36,027 bases of DNA from an uncultured bacterium (GTDB lineage Bacteria; Acidobacteriota; Thermoanaerobaculia; Multivoradales; J023): positions 1 through 36,027 of the forward strand of contig CALFAM010000103.1 of the NCBI GenBank assembly GCA_937948815.1. The letters are read 5' to 3'. The position numbers and the translations under genes were made by a program. Every line of letters starts with the position of its first letter. Within the stretch, counting starts at the first letter, position 1. The notes beneath the pieces are model-generated. The model made no database searches, was not told the DNA's origin, and was given only the letters and a program-made list of their open reading frames with translations. Positions 13,990-22,492 of the stretch are shown in pieces.

Positions 13990-16900
13990 ATGGTCGAAGC
14001 ACCTGTCCAGGACGGAGCGATCTCACTCCCCACCCCCCGGTTGCAGGAGTTCCTCGACCGAGGCTTTCACCTGGGCGACTGGTGGGTCCAACCTGAAGAC
14101 GGCCTGCTCGTCCGCGACGAGGAACGTGCACACCTCCGACCACGGCAGATGGAGCTGCTGGTATTTCTTGCTTGCCACGCCGACGATGTCGTGACCAAGA
14201 AGCGCCTCTTCGCCGAGGTCTGGCACGGCGCGGCGGTCGAGGACGGTGCCCTGCCACGATGCGTCTCCGAGCTGCGTGCGGTCTTGGGCGATCGTGCTCA
14301 GAACCCTACGTACATCGCGACCATTCCGCGTCGCGGCTACCGGGTGGTCGCACCGGTGACCATCGGCGAAACGTCTCCATCGCAGCCAGCACCGGGCACC
14401 CCGGTCGAGAACGTGCCGCCTCCCGCGCCCGTACCCCCACGCGCGTCCACACCACGCCAGCACCGACACGCGATGGCTTCTTTCGGCGTCCTCGCGGTCA
14501 TCGCGTGCGCCGTGTTCTTTCTCTCCAACGGCCAACGCGCCGGTGCGCCGACCTGGGCCGCTGCCGAGCCCAATCGGGTGACGCAAGCGTCGCAGCGGGG
14601 ATCGACGGCTGTGCTCGGCTTCCGGAACCTCTCTGGCGAGCCTCAACACGACTGGTTGTCCGAAGCGCTCAGCGAGATGTTGACCTCCGAGCTGGCACTC
14701 TCTCCTGAGCTCAGGCTGGTCCCGGGCGAGGCCATCGCGCGGGTCAAGCGTGCGCTCTCCATCGACAACATCGAGACCCAATCCGTCGAGGCAAAGCAGC
14801 GGCTTCGCGACGTGCTCGGCGCCGAGCGTATCGTCTTCGGGTCCTACCTCGCCCTCGAAGACAAAGACGGTACCGAGCAGCTCCGGATCGATCTGTGGAT
14901 CGAGGGCACGGACACGGCCGAAGCAGCCTCGAGCATGGTCGAGCGCGGGCCGAGCAGCGACCTCTTCGAGCTCGTGACTCTCCTGGGCATCCGCCTCCGT
15001 GAGCGAATGGGAATGCCCAGCAGCTTTTCCGACGACGCCGACGGCTTGCGCCGCAACCTGCCCCACCGGGCATCCTCCGCGCGCCTCTACTTTCGTGGTC
15101 TTCACGAGCTTCGTCACTTCCGCGCCGACCGCGCGCGTGAGCTGCTCGAGGAGGCAATCGCGGAAGAGCCCGACCAGCCATTGCCCTATCTCGCACTGTC
15201 CGAGGCATGGTCCGCACTCGGCTACGACGCCCGCGCCCTGCAGGCAGCCGAGCGTGCACAGCAGCGGTCGGCCGAGCTGCCACGCGAGCTACGCCTGTGG
15301 GTCGAGGGCGGCTTCCTGCAAGCGTCCTCCCGATGGGACGACGCAATCGCCGTGTATCGCGCCCTGTGGGTGTTCTCGCCCGCCAACATCGAATACGGAT
15401 ACCAGCTGGCCAGCGTTCAGCTTGCCGGTGGACGGCCGCTCCAAGCACTCGCGACCTTGGATCAAGTCCAAGAGTTGGGCAGTATCGCGGCGAGCGACCC
15501 ACGGCTGGATCTGATGGCTGCGCGTTGCCATGCGCACCTCGGTGACCATCCGGAGACCCTCGCCGCGTCCGAGCGCGCGATCGACTCAGCCAAGGCCATC
15601 GCCGCTGTTTTGGTCGTCGCCCGCGCGCGCCAGATTCAGGCGCAATCTCTCCACGCACTCGGGCGCTTCGAGGAGACCGTCGAAGCCATTCGTGCTTCGA
15701 TCGATGAATTCTCCCGGGCCGGTGATCGCGGCAGCGCGAGTTGGGCGCGAACAGATCTGGCCCGATGGCTCGCGACGCGGGGCCAGTTCGCGCGTGCCGA
15801 GGCGCTCGCCCAAGCGTCACTCGAGGTCTTCGTCGAGATCGGGAAACGTCGCGGCGAGGCCGTCGCACTTCAGATCTTGTCGATGATCGAGGCCGAGCGT
15901 GGCAACCTCGAAGGCTCCAAGGCAACGCTGGCGCGGGTGTTGCTGATCCAGCGCGAGATCGGCAGCGTCCGTGGCGAAGCTGGCAGCCTGAACGACCTGG
16001 GCAGCATCCACTATCGGCTCGGCGACCTCGATCAGGCCGAGGCGCTGTTCGAACGCGCGCTGGCGCTGCATCGACAAGTCGGTTCCGCGGACGGCATCAA
16101 CCTTCTCTTGACCAATCTGGGATGCATGCTCGGGCTCAAGGGCAAGAGCGCCGCTGCGCTCGAGATCTTTCGCGAATCGCTCACCCAAGCCCAGGAGCTC
16201 GACGACCCCAATTTGATCAGCCTGGCCCAGCTCAACCTGGGAAACTCCCAGCTCTTTGTCGGCAATCTCGACGCAGCGGAGCACGCCTTCTCGGCAGCGC
16301 GGACGATCTGGGACGAGCTCGAGAACCCGAATTGGCTCGCATCAGCCTTGGACGGCCTGGCGGAAACGGCCGCCGAGCGTGGTTCCTTCCGTACGGCACG
16401 CGAGTGGTTGGAGACGGCGATCGATCTCAAACGTGAGATCGGCGACAAGGACGGCCTCGCGACGAGCCGCGCCACCTTGGCGCGCATCGAGATCGACGAA
16501 GGGCGTTTCGCCGAGGCCGAGCGTCTGGCGCGACAGGCGCTCGAAGATGCCGGCTCGAACACGCCGTCAGCAGCCATGGCACATGGCGCATTGATTCGTT
16601 CCCTGATGGCGCAAGCGCGTCCGCGAGACGCGCTTCGGGCCACCGAGAAGGCGCGCGCGCTCCTGTCGGCCGACAAGACCCCCAACGTTTACCAAATTCG
16701 CTTGATGATCGAAATCGCCCGCACGCATGCCGTGCACGCCGATGCAGATCGCCAACTACACACCCTTCGTCGCATTCTCCGAAACGCGCAACTGGGTGGC
16801 GCCTGGGTGCTGGCGGCCGAAGCCGACCTTGCGATCGCCGAGATCAATCTGCGTGCAGCGCCGAGCTCGACGACCCGCGCACGCCTGGAGACCTTGGCCG

Positions 16901-17037
16901 CGGACGCCCGCGCGCGAGGCTACCTCGTACGCGCACGGGCGGCACAGGCGCTGGCGAGCAGCAGCGAGCTTCCCCACCCGCGCCCTGCCCAGGAGGCGCC
17001 CGCTTCGAAAGGCCGATCAACCTCGAGCCTGCGATGA
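13990..17037 (+). CDS. Membrane-bound winged-helix (CadC/ToxR-like) regulator with TPR array
   Basis: The 1015-residue protein has an OmpR/PhoB-type winged helix at about 25-121 (LRPRQMELLVFLACHADDVVTKKRLFAEVWHG, then CVSELRAVLGD, NPTYIATIPRRGYRVVAPV), a Pro-rich linker at 128-155 and one TM segment at about 162-178. Next comes a TolB-N-like region (VLGFRNLSGEPQHDWLSEALSEMLTSEL, about 200-330), then some 650 residues of tetratricopeptide repeats (for example LNDLGSIHYRLGDLDQAEALFERALALHR). The DNA-binding part is thus cytoplasmic and the TPRs extracytoplasmic, as in CadC-type one-component regulators. The ATG at 13990 is preceded by GGAGG; an in-frame GTG 120 bases upstream is less likely. 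Its stop overlaps the next gene's start (ATGA), so the two are translationally coupled. The ligand is unknown. Confidence 0.88.
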   Translation: MVEAPVQDGAISLPTPRLQEFLDRGFHLGDWWVQPEDGLLVRDEERAHLRPRQMELLVFLACHADDVVTKKRLFAEVWHGAAVEDGALPRCVSELRAVLGDRAQNPTYIATIPRRGYRVVAPVTIGETSPSQPAPGTPVENVPPPAPVPPRASTPRQHRHAMASFGVLAVIACAVFFLSNGQRAGAPTWAAAEPNRVTQASQRGSTAVLGFRNLSGEPQHDWLSEALSEMLTSELALSPELRLVPGEAIARVKRALSIDNIETQSVEAKQRLRDVLGAERIVFGSYLALEDKDGTEQLRIDLWIEGTDTAEAASSMVERGPSSDLFELVTLLGIRLRERMGMPSSFSDDADGLRRNLPHRASSARLYFRGLHELRHFRADRARELLEEAIAEEPDQPLPYLALSEAWSALGYDARALQAAERAQQRSAELPRELRLWVEGGFLQASSRWDDAIAVYRALWVFSPANIEYGYQLASVQLAGGRPLQALATLDQVQELGSIAASDPRLDLMAARCHAHLGDHPETLAASERAIDSAKAIAAVLVVARARQIQAQSLHALGRFEETVEAIRASIDEFSRAGDRGSASWARTDLARWLATRGQFARAEALAQASLEVFVEIGKRRGEAVALQILSMIEAERGNLEGSKATLARVLLIQREIGSVRGEAGSLNDLGSIHYRLGDLDQAEALFERALALHRQVGSADGINLLLTNLGCMLGLKGKSAAALEIFRESLTQAQELDDPNLISLAQLNLGNSQLFVGNLDAAEHAFSAARTIWDELENPNWLASALDGLAETAAERGSFRTAREWLETAIDLKREIGDKDGLATSRATLARIEIDEGRFAEAERLARQALEDAGSNTPSAAMAHGALIRSLMAQARPRDALRATEKARALLSADKTPNVYQIRLMIEIARTHAVHADADRQLHTLRRILRNAQLGGAWVLAAEADLAIAEINLRAAPSSTTRARLETLAADARARGYLVRARAAQALASSSELPHPRPAQEAPASKGRSTSSLR

Positions 17038-19808
17038 GCGCATCCTCCTCACGCTCATCGCGTCGCGACCATCTCCTCCTCGCCGCCTTCGCGCTCTCAG
17101 GCGCGGCAGCCCTCGGCTACGAGATTCTGTGGACACGCCTCTTAGCGCTGGCGTTGGGGTCCGAGACCCTCGGCATCCTCGGCACCCTGGCCGGCTTTTT
17201 CGCCGGAATGGCCCTGGGCTCCGCGCTCCTCCACACGCGCGCCCGTGAAGCGCGTGATCCCGTTCACATGTTCGCCCTGCTCGAGCTGATCGCCGCCGGC
17301 TTCGCGCTCGTGAGCCCGTACCTGCTCTACGCGCTGGCCCGTCTCCTGCCGCCCGTGATCGGTCCGGCTGCCAGCAGCAATGGCCACTTTGTCGGCCTCG
17401 CGCTCGCCCTCGGCATCGCCACCCTCGCGCTCCTTCCCGGAACCCTTCCGATGGGCGCGACCCTGGCAGCCTTGGTCGAAGCACGGCGCCGAACGATCCC
17501 GGATGGCCATGCGCGTGGTCTTGGCAGGCTCTACGCCGCCAACACGGCGGGCGCCACCCTGGGTGTTCTGGCATCCATCTTCTTCATTCTGCCGCGCGTC
17601 GGATTCGCGGCCGGCAGCATCGTGCTTTCTACCCTTGGCATCGCCGCCGCCGCGCTGGCGATCTTGTGGTCGCAGAGTCCCAGCATCCGAGAAAAGGTAG
17701 CGCCGAAGGCCGCCACGCCAGACAAGCGCGAGCCGCCGCGAACTCCTGCCGCAGCAGCGCAGGCCGCAGCCAGCGCGAGCGGCCCGAAGCCGCGCCACGT
17801 CTGGCCCTATGCGGCCCTCGCGGTGAGCGGCTTCGCGGGCCTTGGGCTCGAGGTCGTCGGCGTTCAGGTGCTCGCGCAGAACATGGAGGACACGGTCTAC
17901 ACCTTCGCAGGCGCGCTGGCCGTCTACCTCCTGGGGACCGCCGCCGGCGCCTGGCTCTACAGCACCCAGACGAACCGCATCCGTACGTGGACACACGCGG
18001 AGGTCACCGCGGCACTGTTGATCGCACAGATCGCCACAGTTGCCATCGCCGCACGGATCCTGGGCGCGAGCAGGGCCTGGCTGGAGTACCTCGCGCCGAC
18101 CGGCAGCGGCTACCTGCGGGGAGTCACCAGCGAAATCGGAATCGCGGCAGCCGTGTTCTTCCTGCCTACCTTGGTCATGGGCGCACTGTTCAGCCATCTC
18201 ATGGCAGCCGTAGCCGAGCGCGGCGTCGGCCGGGCCTACGCGGTCAACACCCTCGGATCCATGGCGGCACCCGTGGTCTTCGGGCTCGGTGCCATTCGCT
18301 GGTGGGGTTACACCCCTGCGATCTTGCTCGTGCTGGCAGCCTATGGCCTGCTACTGGCAGCCTTCTTGACGCGCCTTACGCCCAGAACGAGGCGGCGATG
18401 GCTCGTCGCGGCGAGCCTTGCCGCCCTCAGCGCGACGCTGGTACCCGCACGCCTGGATCTGGTCGACCTCCCGACCGGCTGGAAACCGCTGTTCCGCAAG
18501 CCCAGCCTGTACGGCCTGGTGATGGTCAGCGAAGAGATCGAATCTCAGCTGCCCGGGCGGGCGCTCTCTCGCCGCCTCCAGGTCAACCGCCATTTTCGAA
18601 TGGGCGGCTCGACGAGCTTCGGCGAGCGCCGCATGGGCCACCTGCCCCTGCTCTTCGCACCCGAGGCTCGGAAAGCGCTCTTTCTGGGTATCGGTACCGG
18701 CGCCACGCTCTCGGCGGTTCGCCATTTTCACCAGCTCGAACAGGTCGATGCAGTCGAGCTCGTGCCCGAAGTGCTCGAAGCGCTTTCCTACTTCGAGCAT
18801 GTCAACGAATCGGTCGCGGAGGATCCTCGCGTTCGGCTTCATCGGGCGGATGCGCGTCGTTTCATCTCCGCCAGCCGAGACCGCTATGACGTCATCATCG
18901 CCGATCTCTTCCACCCGGCCCGCGATGGCGCCGGCTCGCTCTATGCTCGCGAGCACTTCGCGCTGATCGCAAGCAAGCTCGCCGAGGATGGCCTCTTCTG
19001 CCAGTGGCTCCCGCTCTACCAATTCGATGTCGAGAATCTTCGCACGGTGATTCGGACCTTCGTCGATGTCTTCCCGAACGCACACAGCTTTCTGGGAATC
19101 TACAACGTCGAAACGCCGGCACTCGCGTTGCTCGGCTACCGCGATGGTGATCGCGCGGCAGTCACCACACGCCAGCTCGCCTCCCAGCTCGCCAAGCCCG
19201 TTTACGACCAGCTCTTGATGACCGACCTACGCGACCTCTTGGGCGCCTACCAGCTCGATCGTCCTGCGCTCATGGCGTTTGCCGGCGTCGGGCCGCTCAA
19301 TACCGACCTCACGCCCCATGTCATGTTTCGCGCACCGCGTAGTGCGTACGAGCGACAGCCGAGCCTCCAGTGGAACAGTCTTCGCGCTGTGCTCGCAGCC
19401 ACCACGGCACCACCTGCGGAGTTGTTGACGATCGCGCCTGAGCATGCGGGCGTGCCGGAAGAGGGCGGTCGCTTCGCCGCGGCCCTCGGCCACTATCTTC
19501 ACGGCGAGATTCTGCGCGTCGGGGCCGAAATGGACGGTGGCATTCCCGATCTCGCGCTCGAGCGCTACTTCCAAGCCTACGAAACCGCGCCAGGCTTCAC
19601 GCCCGCACTCGCCATTCTCTTTCGGATCGCCTCGGCAGACACCAGCCGAACCGAAACCATTCTGACCCGCATGTTGCGACGCGATCCATCGGACGAGCGA
19701 ACCCATCGTGCCTACCTGAGCTTTCTGCGCTGGAAGGGTGAGACCGACCGCCACGCGCAAGCGCTGGCCGCAGCGCGCCGCCGCCTCGGCGAAGATTTCG
19801 GCGGATAG
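17034..19808 (+). CDS. Membrane-embedded spermidine-synthase-like protein (TM domain plus aminopropyltransferase-type domain)
   Basis: The 924-residue protein starts with two groups of hydrophobic helices (about 15-220 and 260-475), including the ALGYEILWTRLLAL and FAGLGLEVVGVQVL repeats found in fused SpeE-like membrane proteins, separated by an Ala/Pro-rich loop (about 220-260). A Rossmann domain follows: FLGIGTGATLSAVRHF near 550, VDAVELVPEVLEAL, the acidic DARRFI near 604, and YDVIIADLFHP. The last 100 residues look TPR-like (LERYFQAYETAPGFTPALA). Aminopropyltransferases move the aminopropyl group of decarboxylated SAM to polyamines. The membrane-fused versions are poorly characterised, so the true acceptor is unknown. 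Its ATG overlaps the stop of the upstream TPR regulator, implying a joint function. Confidence 0.83.
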   Translation: MSASSSRSSRRDHLLLAAFALSGAAALGYEILWTRLLALALGSETLGILGTLAGFFAGMALGSALLHTRAREARDPVHMFALLELIAAGFALVSPYLLYALARLLPPVIGPAASSNGHFVGLALALGIATLALLPGTLPMGATLAALVEARRRTIPDGHARGLGRLYAANTAGATLGVLASIFFILPRVGFAAGSIVLSTLGIAAAALAILWSQSPSIREKVAPKAATPDKREPPRTPAAAAQAAASASGPKPRHVWPYAALAVSGFAGLGLEVVGVQVLAQNMEDTVYTFAGALAVYLLGTAAGAWLYSTQTNRIRTWTHAEVTAALLIAQIATVAIAARILGASRAWLEYLAPTGSGYLRGVTSEIGIAAAVFFLPTLVMGALFSHLMAAVAERGVGRAYAVNTLGSMAAPVVFGLGAIRWWGYTPAILLVLAAYGLLLAAFLTRLTPRTRRRWLVAASLAALSATLVPARLDLVDLPTGWKPLFRKPSLYGLVMVSEEIESQLPGRALSRRLQVNRHFRMGGSTSFGERRMGHLPLLFAPEARKALFLGIGTGATLSAVRHFHQLEQVDAVELVPEVLEALSYFEHVNESVAEDPRVRLHRADARRFISASRDRYDVIIADLFHPARDGAGSLYAREHFALIASKLAEDGLFCQWLPLYQFDVENLRTVIRTFVDVFPNAHSFLGIYNVETPALALLGYRDGDRAAVTTRQLASQLAKPVYDQLLMTDLRDLLGAYQLDRPALMAFAGVGPLNTDLTPHVMFRAPRSAYERQPSLQWNSLRAVLAATTAPPAELLTIAPEHAGVPEEGGRFAAALGHYLHGEILRVGAEMDGGIPDLALERYFQAYETAPGFTPALAILFRIASADTSRTETILTRMLRRDPSDERTHRAYLSFLRWKGETDRHAQALAAARRRLGEDFGG

Positions 19809-19852
19809 CCGCCCGCCAGGCCTGCCGCATGCTCGGCCTGAGCAGGCGATCA

Positions 19853-19918
19853 ACCGGCCAGCCGGCAAGGGGATAACCGGCCAGCCGGCAGGGCTTGCAG
19901 ACCGGCCAGCCGGCTGGC
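19853..19918 (+). repeat. Three spaced copies of ACCGGCCAGCCGGC
   Basis: The exact 14-mer occurs at 19853-19866, 19876-19889 and 19901-19914 (spacing 23 and 25 bases). Each copy contains CCGGC/GCCGG inverted halves. The last extends into a perfect 14-bp palindrome, GCCAGCCGGCTGGC (19905-19918). They lie in the non-coding 19809-20105 gap. They could be mRNA-end hairpins, protein-binding sites or a REP-like element. Confidence 0.75.
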
Positions 19919-20092
19919 TCGAAGGTGCCTGGGTCGCCAGCTTCTTGATCAAATGACGGGAAAAACCCGCTCAATTACGCGCAGAAGGGTCGCGAAGATC
20001 ATGCGAAGCACGTGCGAAGGATCCGTGTTGGAGCTTTCTCTACGCTTTCAGCCCTCGTCAGTGTCCGGCGAGAACGAGTACGCAACCGTTCT

Positions 20093-20100
20093 AAGGAGAG
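20093..20100 (+). promoter_or_regulatory. Ribosome binding site deciding the start of the exported protein gene
   Basis: AAGGAGAG (20093-20100) lies just before ATG 20106 and points to that codon rather than to the longer open frame that begins at 19953. No clear -35/-10 pair was found in the 297-bp gap. Confidence 0.65.
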
Positions 20101-20105
20101 AAACG

Positions 20106-20681
20106 ATGAGAACAACCCCGTATCTGAGGTTGGCAACGCTGATCGTAGCCCTGGCTGCATCACCGTTGGCGGCCGGTACCTTCCAGCACATGGGTCTCGA
20201 GAAGTTGGTCCGCGCTTCGAACGCGGCGATCGAAGGCGAGGTTCTGGGTACGTCGTCCTACTGGGATGCCGAAGGCAGGATCATCGTGACCGAGGCTGAC
20301 GTCCTCGTCGCGGATCGCGTTTTTGGCGAGTCGGCTTCCGTGGTCAAGGTCAAGACCTTCGGCGGCAAAGTTGGCAACTACACCATCCAGGCGCCGGGCT
20401 TCCCCACCTTCGAGAAGGGTGAGCGCCTCTTCCTCTTCGTGCGGACCGATGAAGGTGATCCGAGCATGCAGCGGGTTACCGGTTACCAGCAGGGTCAGTT
20501 TTACGTCGTCAACGACGACAACAACGTGGCCCGTGCCGAGTCCGCGCTGCGCGCTGGCGCCAACCTGATCGACATGGGCCAGGAAGACGGTCTTCCCGCT
20601 GAGCTGTCACTGAGCGAGCTCAAGGAGCTGGTCCGGGCCCAAGCTGAAATCGTGCGTGCCGAGAAGCAGCAGGACAAGTAG
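20106..20681 (+). CDS. Secreted protein of unknown function paired with the matrixin-like protease
   Basis: This 191-residue protein has a clear signal peptide (LRLATLIVALAASPLAAG, cleavage near residue 24). The mature part is beta-rich, with ASNAAIEGEVLGTSSYWDAEGRIIVTEADVLVADRVFGE, a Gly-rich VKVKTFGGKVGNYTIQAPGFPTFEKGERLFLFVR stretch and YQQGQFYVV. The tail after residue 150 is helical and charged. I know no function for it. No cysteines or catalytic motif are seen. The following protease gene starts 14 bases after its stop, so the two form an operon. A role as inhibitor, chaperone or substrate partner of that protease is only a guess. The start is fixed by AAGGAGAG ahead of ATG 20106. Confidence 0.75.
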   Translation: MRTTPYLRLATLIVALAASPLAAGTFQHMGLEKLVRASNAAIEGEVLGTSSYWDAEGRIIVTEADVLVADRVFGESASVVKVKTFGGKVGNYTIQAPGFPTFEKGERLFLFVRTDEGDPSMQRVTGYQQGQFYVVNDDNNVARAESALRAGANLIDMGQEDGLPAELSLSELKELVRAQAEIVRAEKQQDK

Positions 20682-20695
20682 GAGGAACCTTGATC

Positions 20696-21319
20696 ATGAA
20701 AAAAAGCACAATCCTCGCAACGATCATGCTGGGCGCCTTGGTGGCCTCCGGCGTGTCTGCCTTCGTCCTCCTTTCGCCTCGTCGCGCTTGGGACTCGCCA
20801 CCCAACATCCGCATCGACAACCGCGGCAATCCGACCGTCGTCAATGTCAGCGGCCGTGGGCGGACCCAGGTTCTCAACGCAATCACCTCCAACGCGGCCT
20901 GGAATGGCTCGGGCGAAGGCACAGTCGTACGCGCCTTCCTCGGCGACGTGCGTGGCAGTCGTTTCCGCCTCGGCGATAACCTTCCGATGCTGAACTTCCG
21001 TGATCCGATCAACGCATGCAACGGCTCGTGTCTGGCCGCCGCATTCACCGGTTTCTTCACCCCGCGTTCCGGTACCGACCGGATCGACGACTCCGACATC
21101 GTTACCAACCCGGCCGTGAACTATGCGGTCCCGGGCGACGCTTGCAATGGCAATGAGTTCCGCTTGGAAGGCGTGATGGTGCACGAGGTCGGCCATGTCC
21201 TCGGCCTCGGCCACACCAACGTCGGCGGCGCGACCATGTTCCCGAGCGTCTCGGCATGCAACAACGGCCCGGCGACGACCGCTGGGGACGACGAAGCTGC
21301 CATCCGCAACCTCTACTAG
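20696..21319 (+). CDS. Secreted matrixin-like (metzincin) zinc metalloprotease
   Basis: This 207-residue protein has a signal peptide at about 1-22 and then a compact catalytic domain. The zinc site is HEVGHVLGLGH (His163, Glu164, His167, His173), and a Met-turn follows at Met181 (GGATMFPSVSAC). Four cysteines (108, 112, 150, 188) can form two disulfides, fitting an extracytoplasmic enzyme. There is no room for a long propeptide and no cysteine-switch motif, so it may be active on export or be held by another factor, perhaps its operon partner. The ATG at 20696 has GGAGG 10 bases upstream; a TTG at 20690, two codons earlier, is an alternative. A strong terminator closes the operon. Confidence 0.88.
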   Translation: MKKSTILATIMLGALVASGVSAFVLLSPRRAWDSPPNIRIDNRGNPTVVNVSGRGRTQVLNAITSNAAWNGSGEGTVVRAFLGDVRGSRFRLGDNLPMLNFRDPINACNGSCLAAAFTGFFTPRSGTDRIDDSDIVTNPAVNYAVPGDACNGNEFRLEGVMVHEVGHVLGLGHTNVGGATMFPSVSACNNGPATTAGDDEAAIRNLY

Positions 21320-21356
21320 CCTTCCATTCCCTGTGTTGGGGAGGCTCTCCCTCGCA

Positions 21357-21392
21357 GCCCGTTGGCAAGGCCTACTTGCCAGCGGGCATTCT
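21357..21392 (+). terminator. Strong intrinsic terminator after the protease gene
   Basis: GCCCGTTGGCAAG (21357-21369) pairs with CTTGCCAGCGGGC (21375-21387) over 13 base pairs with one G-T, loop GCCTA, followed by ATTCTT. It ends the 20106-21319 operon. Confidence 0.8.
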
Positions 21393-21489
21393 TCGTTGCG
21401 GGCGGTCCGTGAATTCCGGCGCTGACCGGAGATGGAAGCGGCGAGCTCGAACAGCGGGACCGCACGTGCGCCCAACGACGCCCGCTTCG

Positions 21490-22455
21490 TCAGCGCCCGA
21501 GGGCTGCGGGCTGCAGGGTGAGTAGCAGTTCCTGCCACCCCGCACGCTCGCGGGCCGGTGCGACCAGGTCCTGCTGTGCGGCGACCTGCTGCTCGAGCAG
21601 CCGGTAGAAACCAGGATCCGACTCCGCGCGATGAAGCAGCGCGGCCAATGCCGCGGTATCGCCCACCGGGTAGTAGCCGCCGTAGCTCGCGCCGAGAAGG
21701 CCGATGTTGCCTTCGACTTTCGACGCAAGAATCGGAACGCCTACCGCGATGGCCTCGCAGGCAACGTTGGCGCCACCTTCGAGCCGAGACGGAAGCACCA
21801 ACAGCCGAGACCGCGCCAGCAAGTCCCCCGCCTGCTCGGCCGCCAGCGGACCGAGCCAACGGTAGCGGGGGTTGCTGGCCGTTTCCGTTCTTGCTTCGTC
21901 TTCGAGCTCCGGATCGAGCGCGCGGCCGCCGTGGGTTACGTGAATTCGTGAAGATGCTGGCAGCAGCCGTGTCGCCAACGCGGGCCGGAGCGGATCCTTC
22001 ACGGCGCGCAGATGGCTGAGCAGGCTGACCTCGAACATCTCAGCGTCCGGCGCCGTGCGCGGAATCGACACCGCAGACTGAACGATCACGTGTGCCTTGC
22101 CGCGCATGGCGCACGGAAGCGCGTCCGGCCCGCGGCTTTGAAGCACCACGAGTCGGCTCGCCAAGCGCAGCGACTCCTGGGCATGTGGGTCATCAGGAAG
22201 ATCCTGGTAGAGGTCCGTTCCGGTCAGCACGATGACCAAGGGCGCGTCCGGATGGGCGTCGCGGTACGCACGGATTGCAGGGAAGCTCCGCCGGGCGTGC
22301 ATGGCGACCAACACATCGAAACGCTCGCCGTTCCAGGTCTTGCTCCACGTCACGCGATGGCCGAGCGACGAAAAGAGCGCCTGCCAACGCGCAGCCGTTA
22401 CGCCGTTCCCCAGGCGTGATGACGGCGCTGCAGGTGTGACCAGATGAATTCTCAC
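21490..22455 (-). CDS. senB: SenB-like selenosugar synthase (GT-B glycosyltransferase, TIGR04348-type)
   Basis: This 321-residue GT4-type glycosyltransferase opens with RIHLVTPAAPSSRLGNGVTAARW and has VLTGTDLYQDLP in the N-terminal lobe. The C-terminal donor-binding motif is LPSRLEGGANVACEAIAVGVPILAS, with the E-x7-E pattern, followed by EGNIGLLG. These match my recollection of the TIGR04348 family, later named SenB, which joins selenophosphate to a UDP-sugar to make a selenosugar. It lies directly downstream of the EgtB-like gene, the arrangement known from selenoneine clusters. The GTG at 22455 gives the family-typical start; a TTG at 22464 would add three residues. A SelD/SenC gene is not in the window. 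If the neighbour were a plain EgtB, this could be another sugar transferase. Confidence 0.75.
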   Translation of the reverse strand: MRIHLVTPAAPSSRLGNGVTAARWQALFSSLGHRVTWSKTWNGERFDVLVAMHARRSFPAIRAYRDAHPDAPLVIVLTGTDLYQDLPDDPHAQESLRLASRLVVLQSRGPDALPCAMRGKAHVIVQSAVSIPRTAPDAEMFEVSLLSHLRAVKDPLRPALATRLLPASSRIHVTHGGRALDPELEDEARTETASNPRYRWLGPLAAEQAGDLLARSRLLVLPSRLEGGANVACEAIAVGVPILASKVEGNIGLLGASYGGYYPVGDTAALAALLHRAESDPGFYRLLEQQVAAQQDLVAPARERAGWQELLLTLQPAALGR

Positions 22456-22492
22456 AGTGATCAAACCGATCCCGAGGTCCGTTGATTCCGTG

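Noticed and set aside
14023-15117. A 364-codon minus-strand frame
   Set aside because: Antisense to the winged-helix/TPR regulator, whose motifs are unmistakable.
19957-19969. Hairpin CGGG-AAAAA-CCCG as a terminator
   Set aside because: The stem has only 4 base pairs and no T-run follows on either strand.
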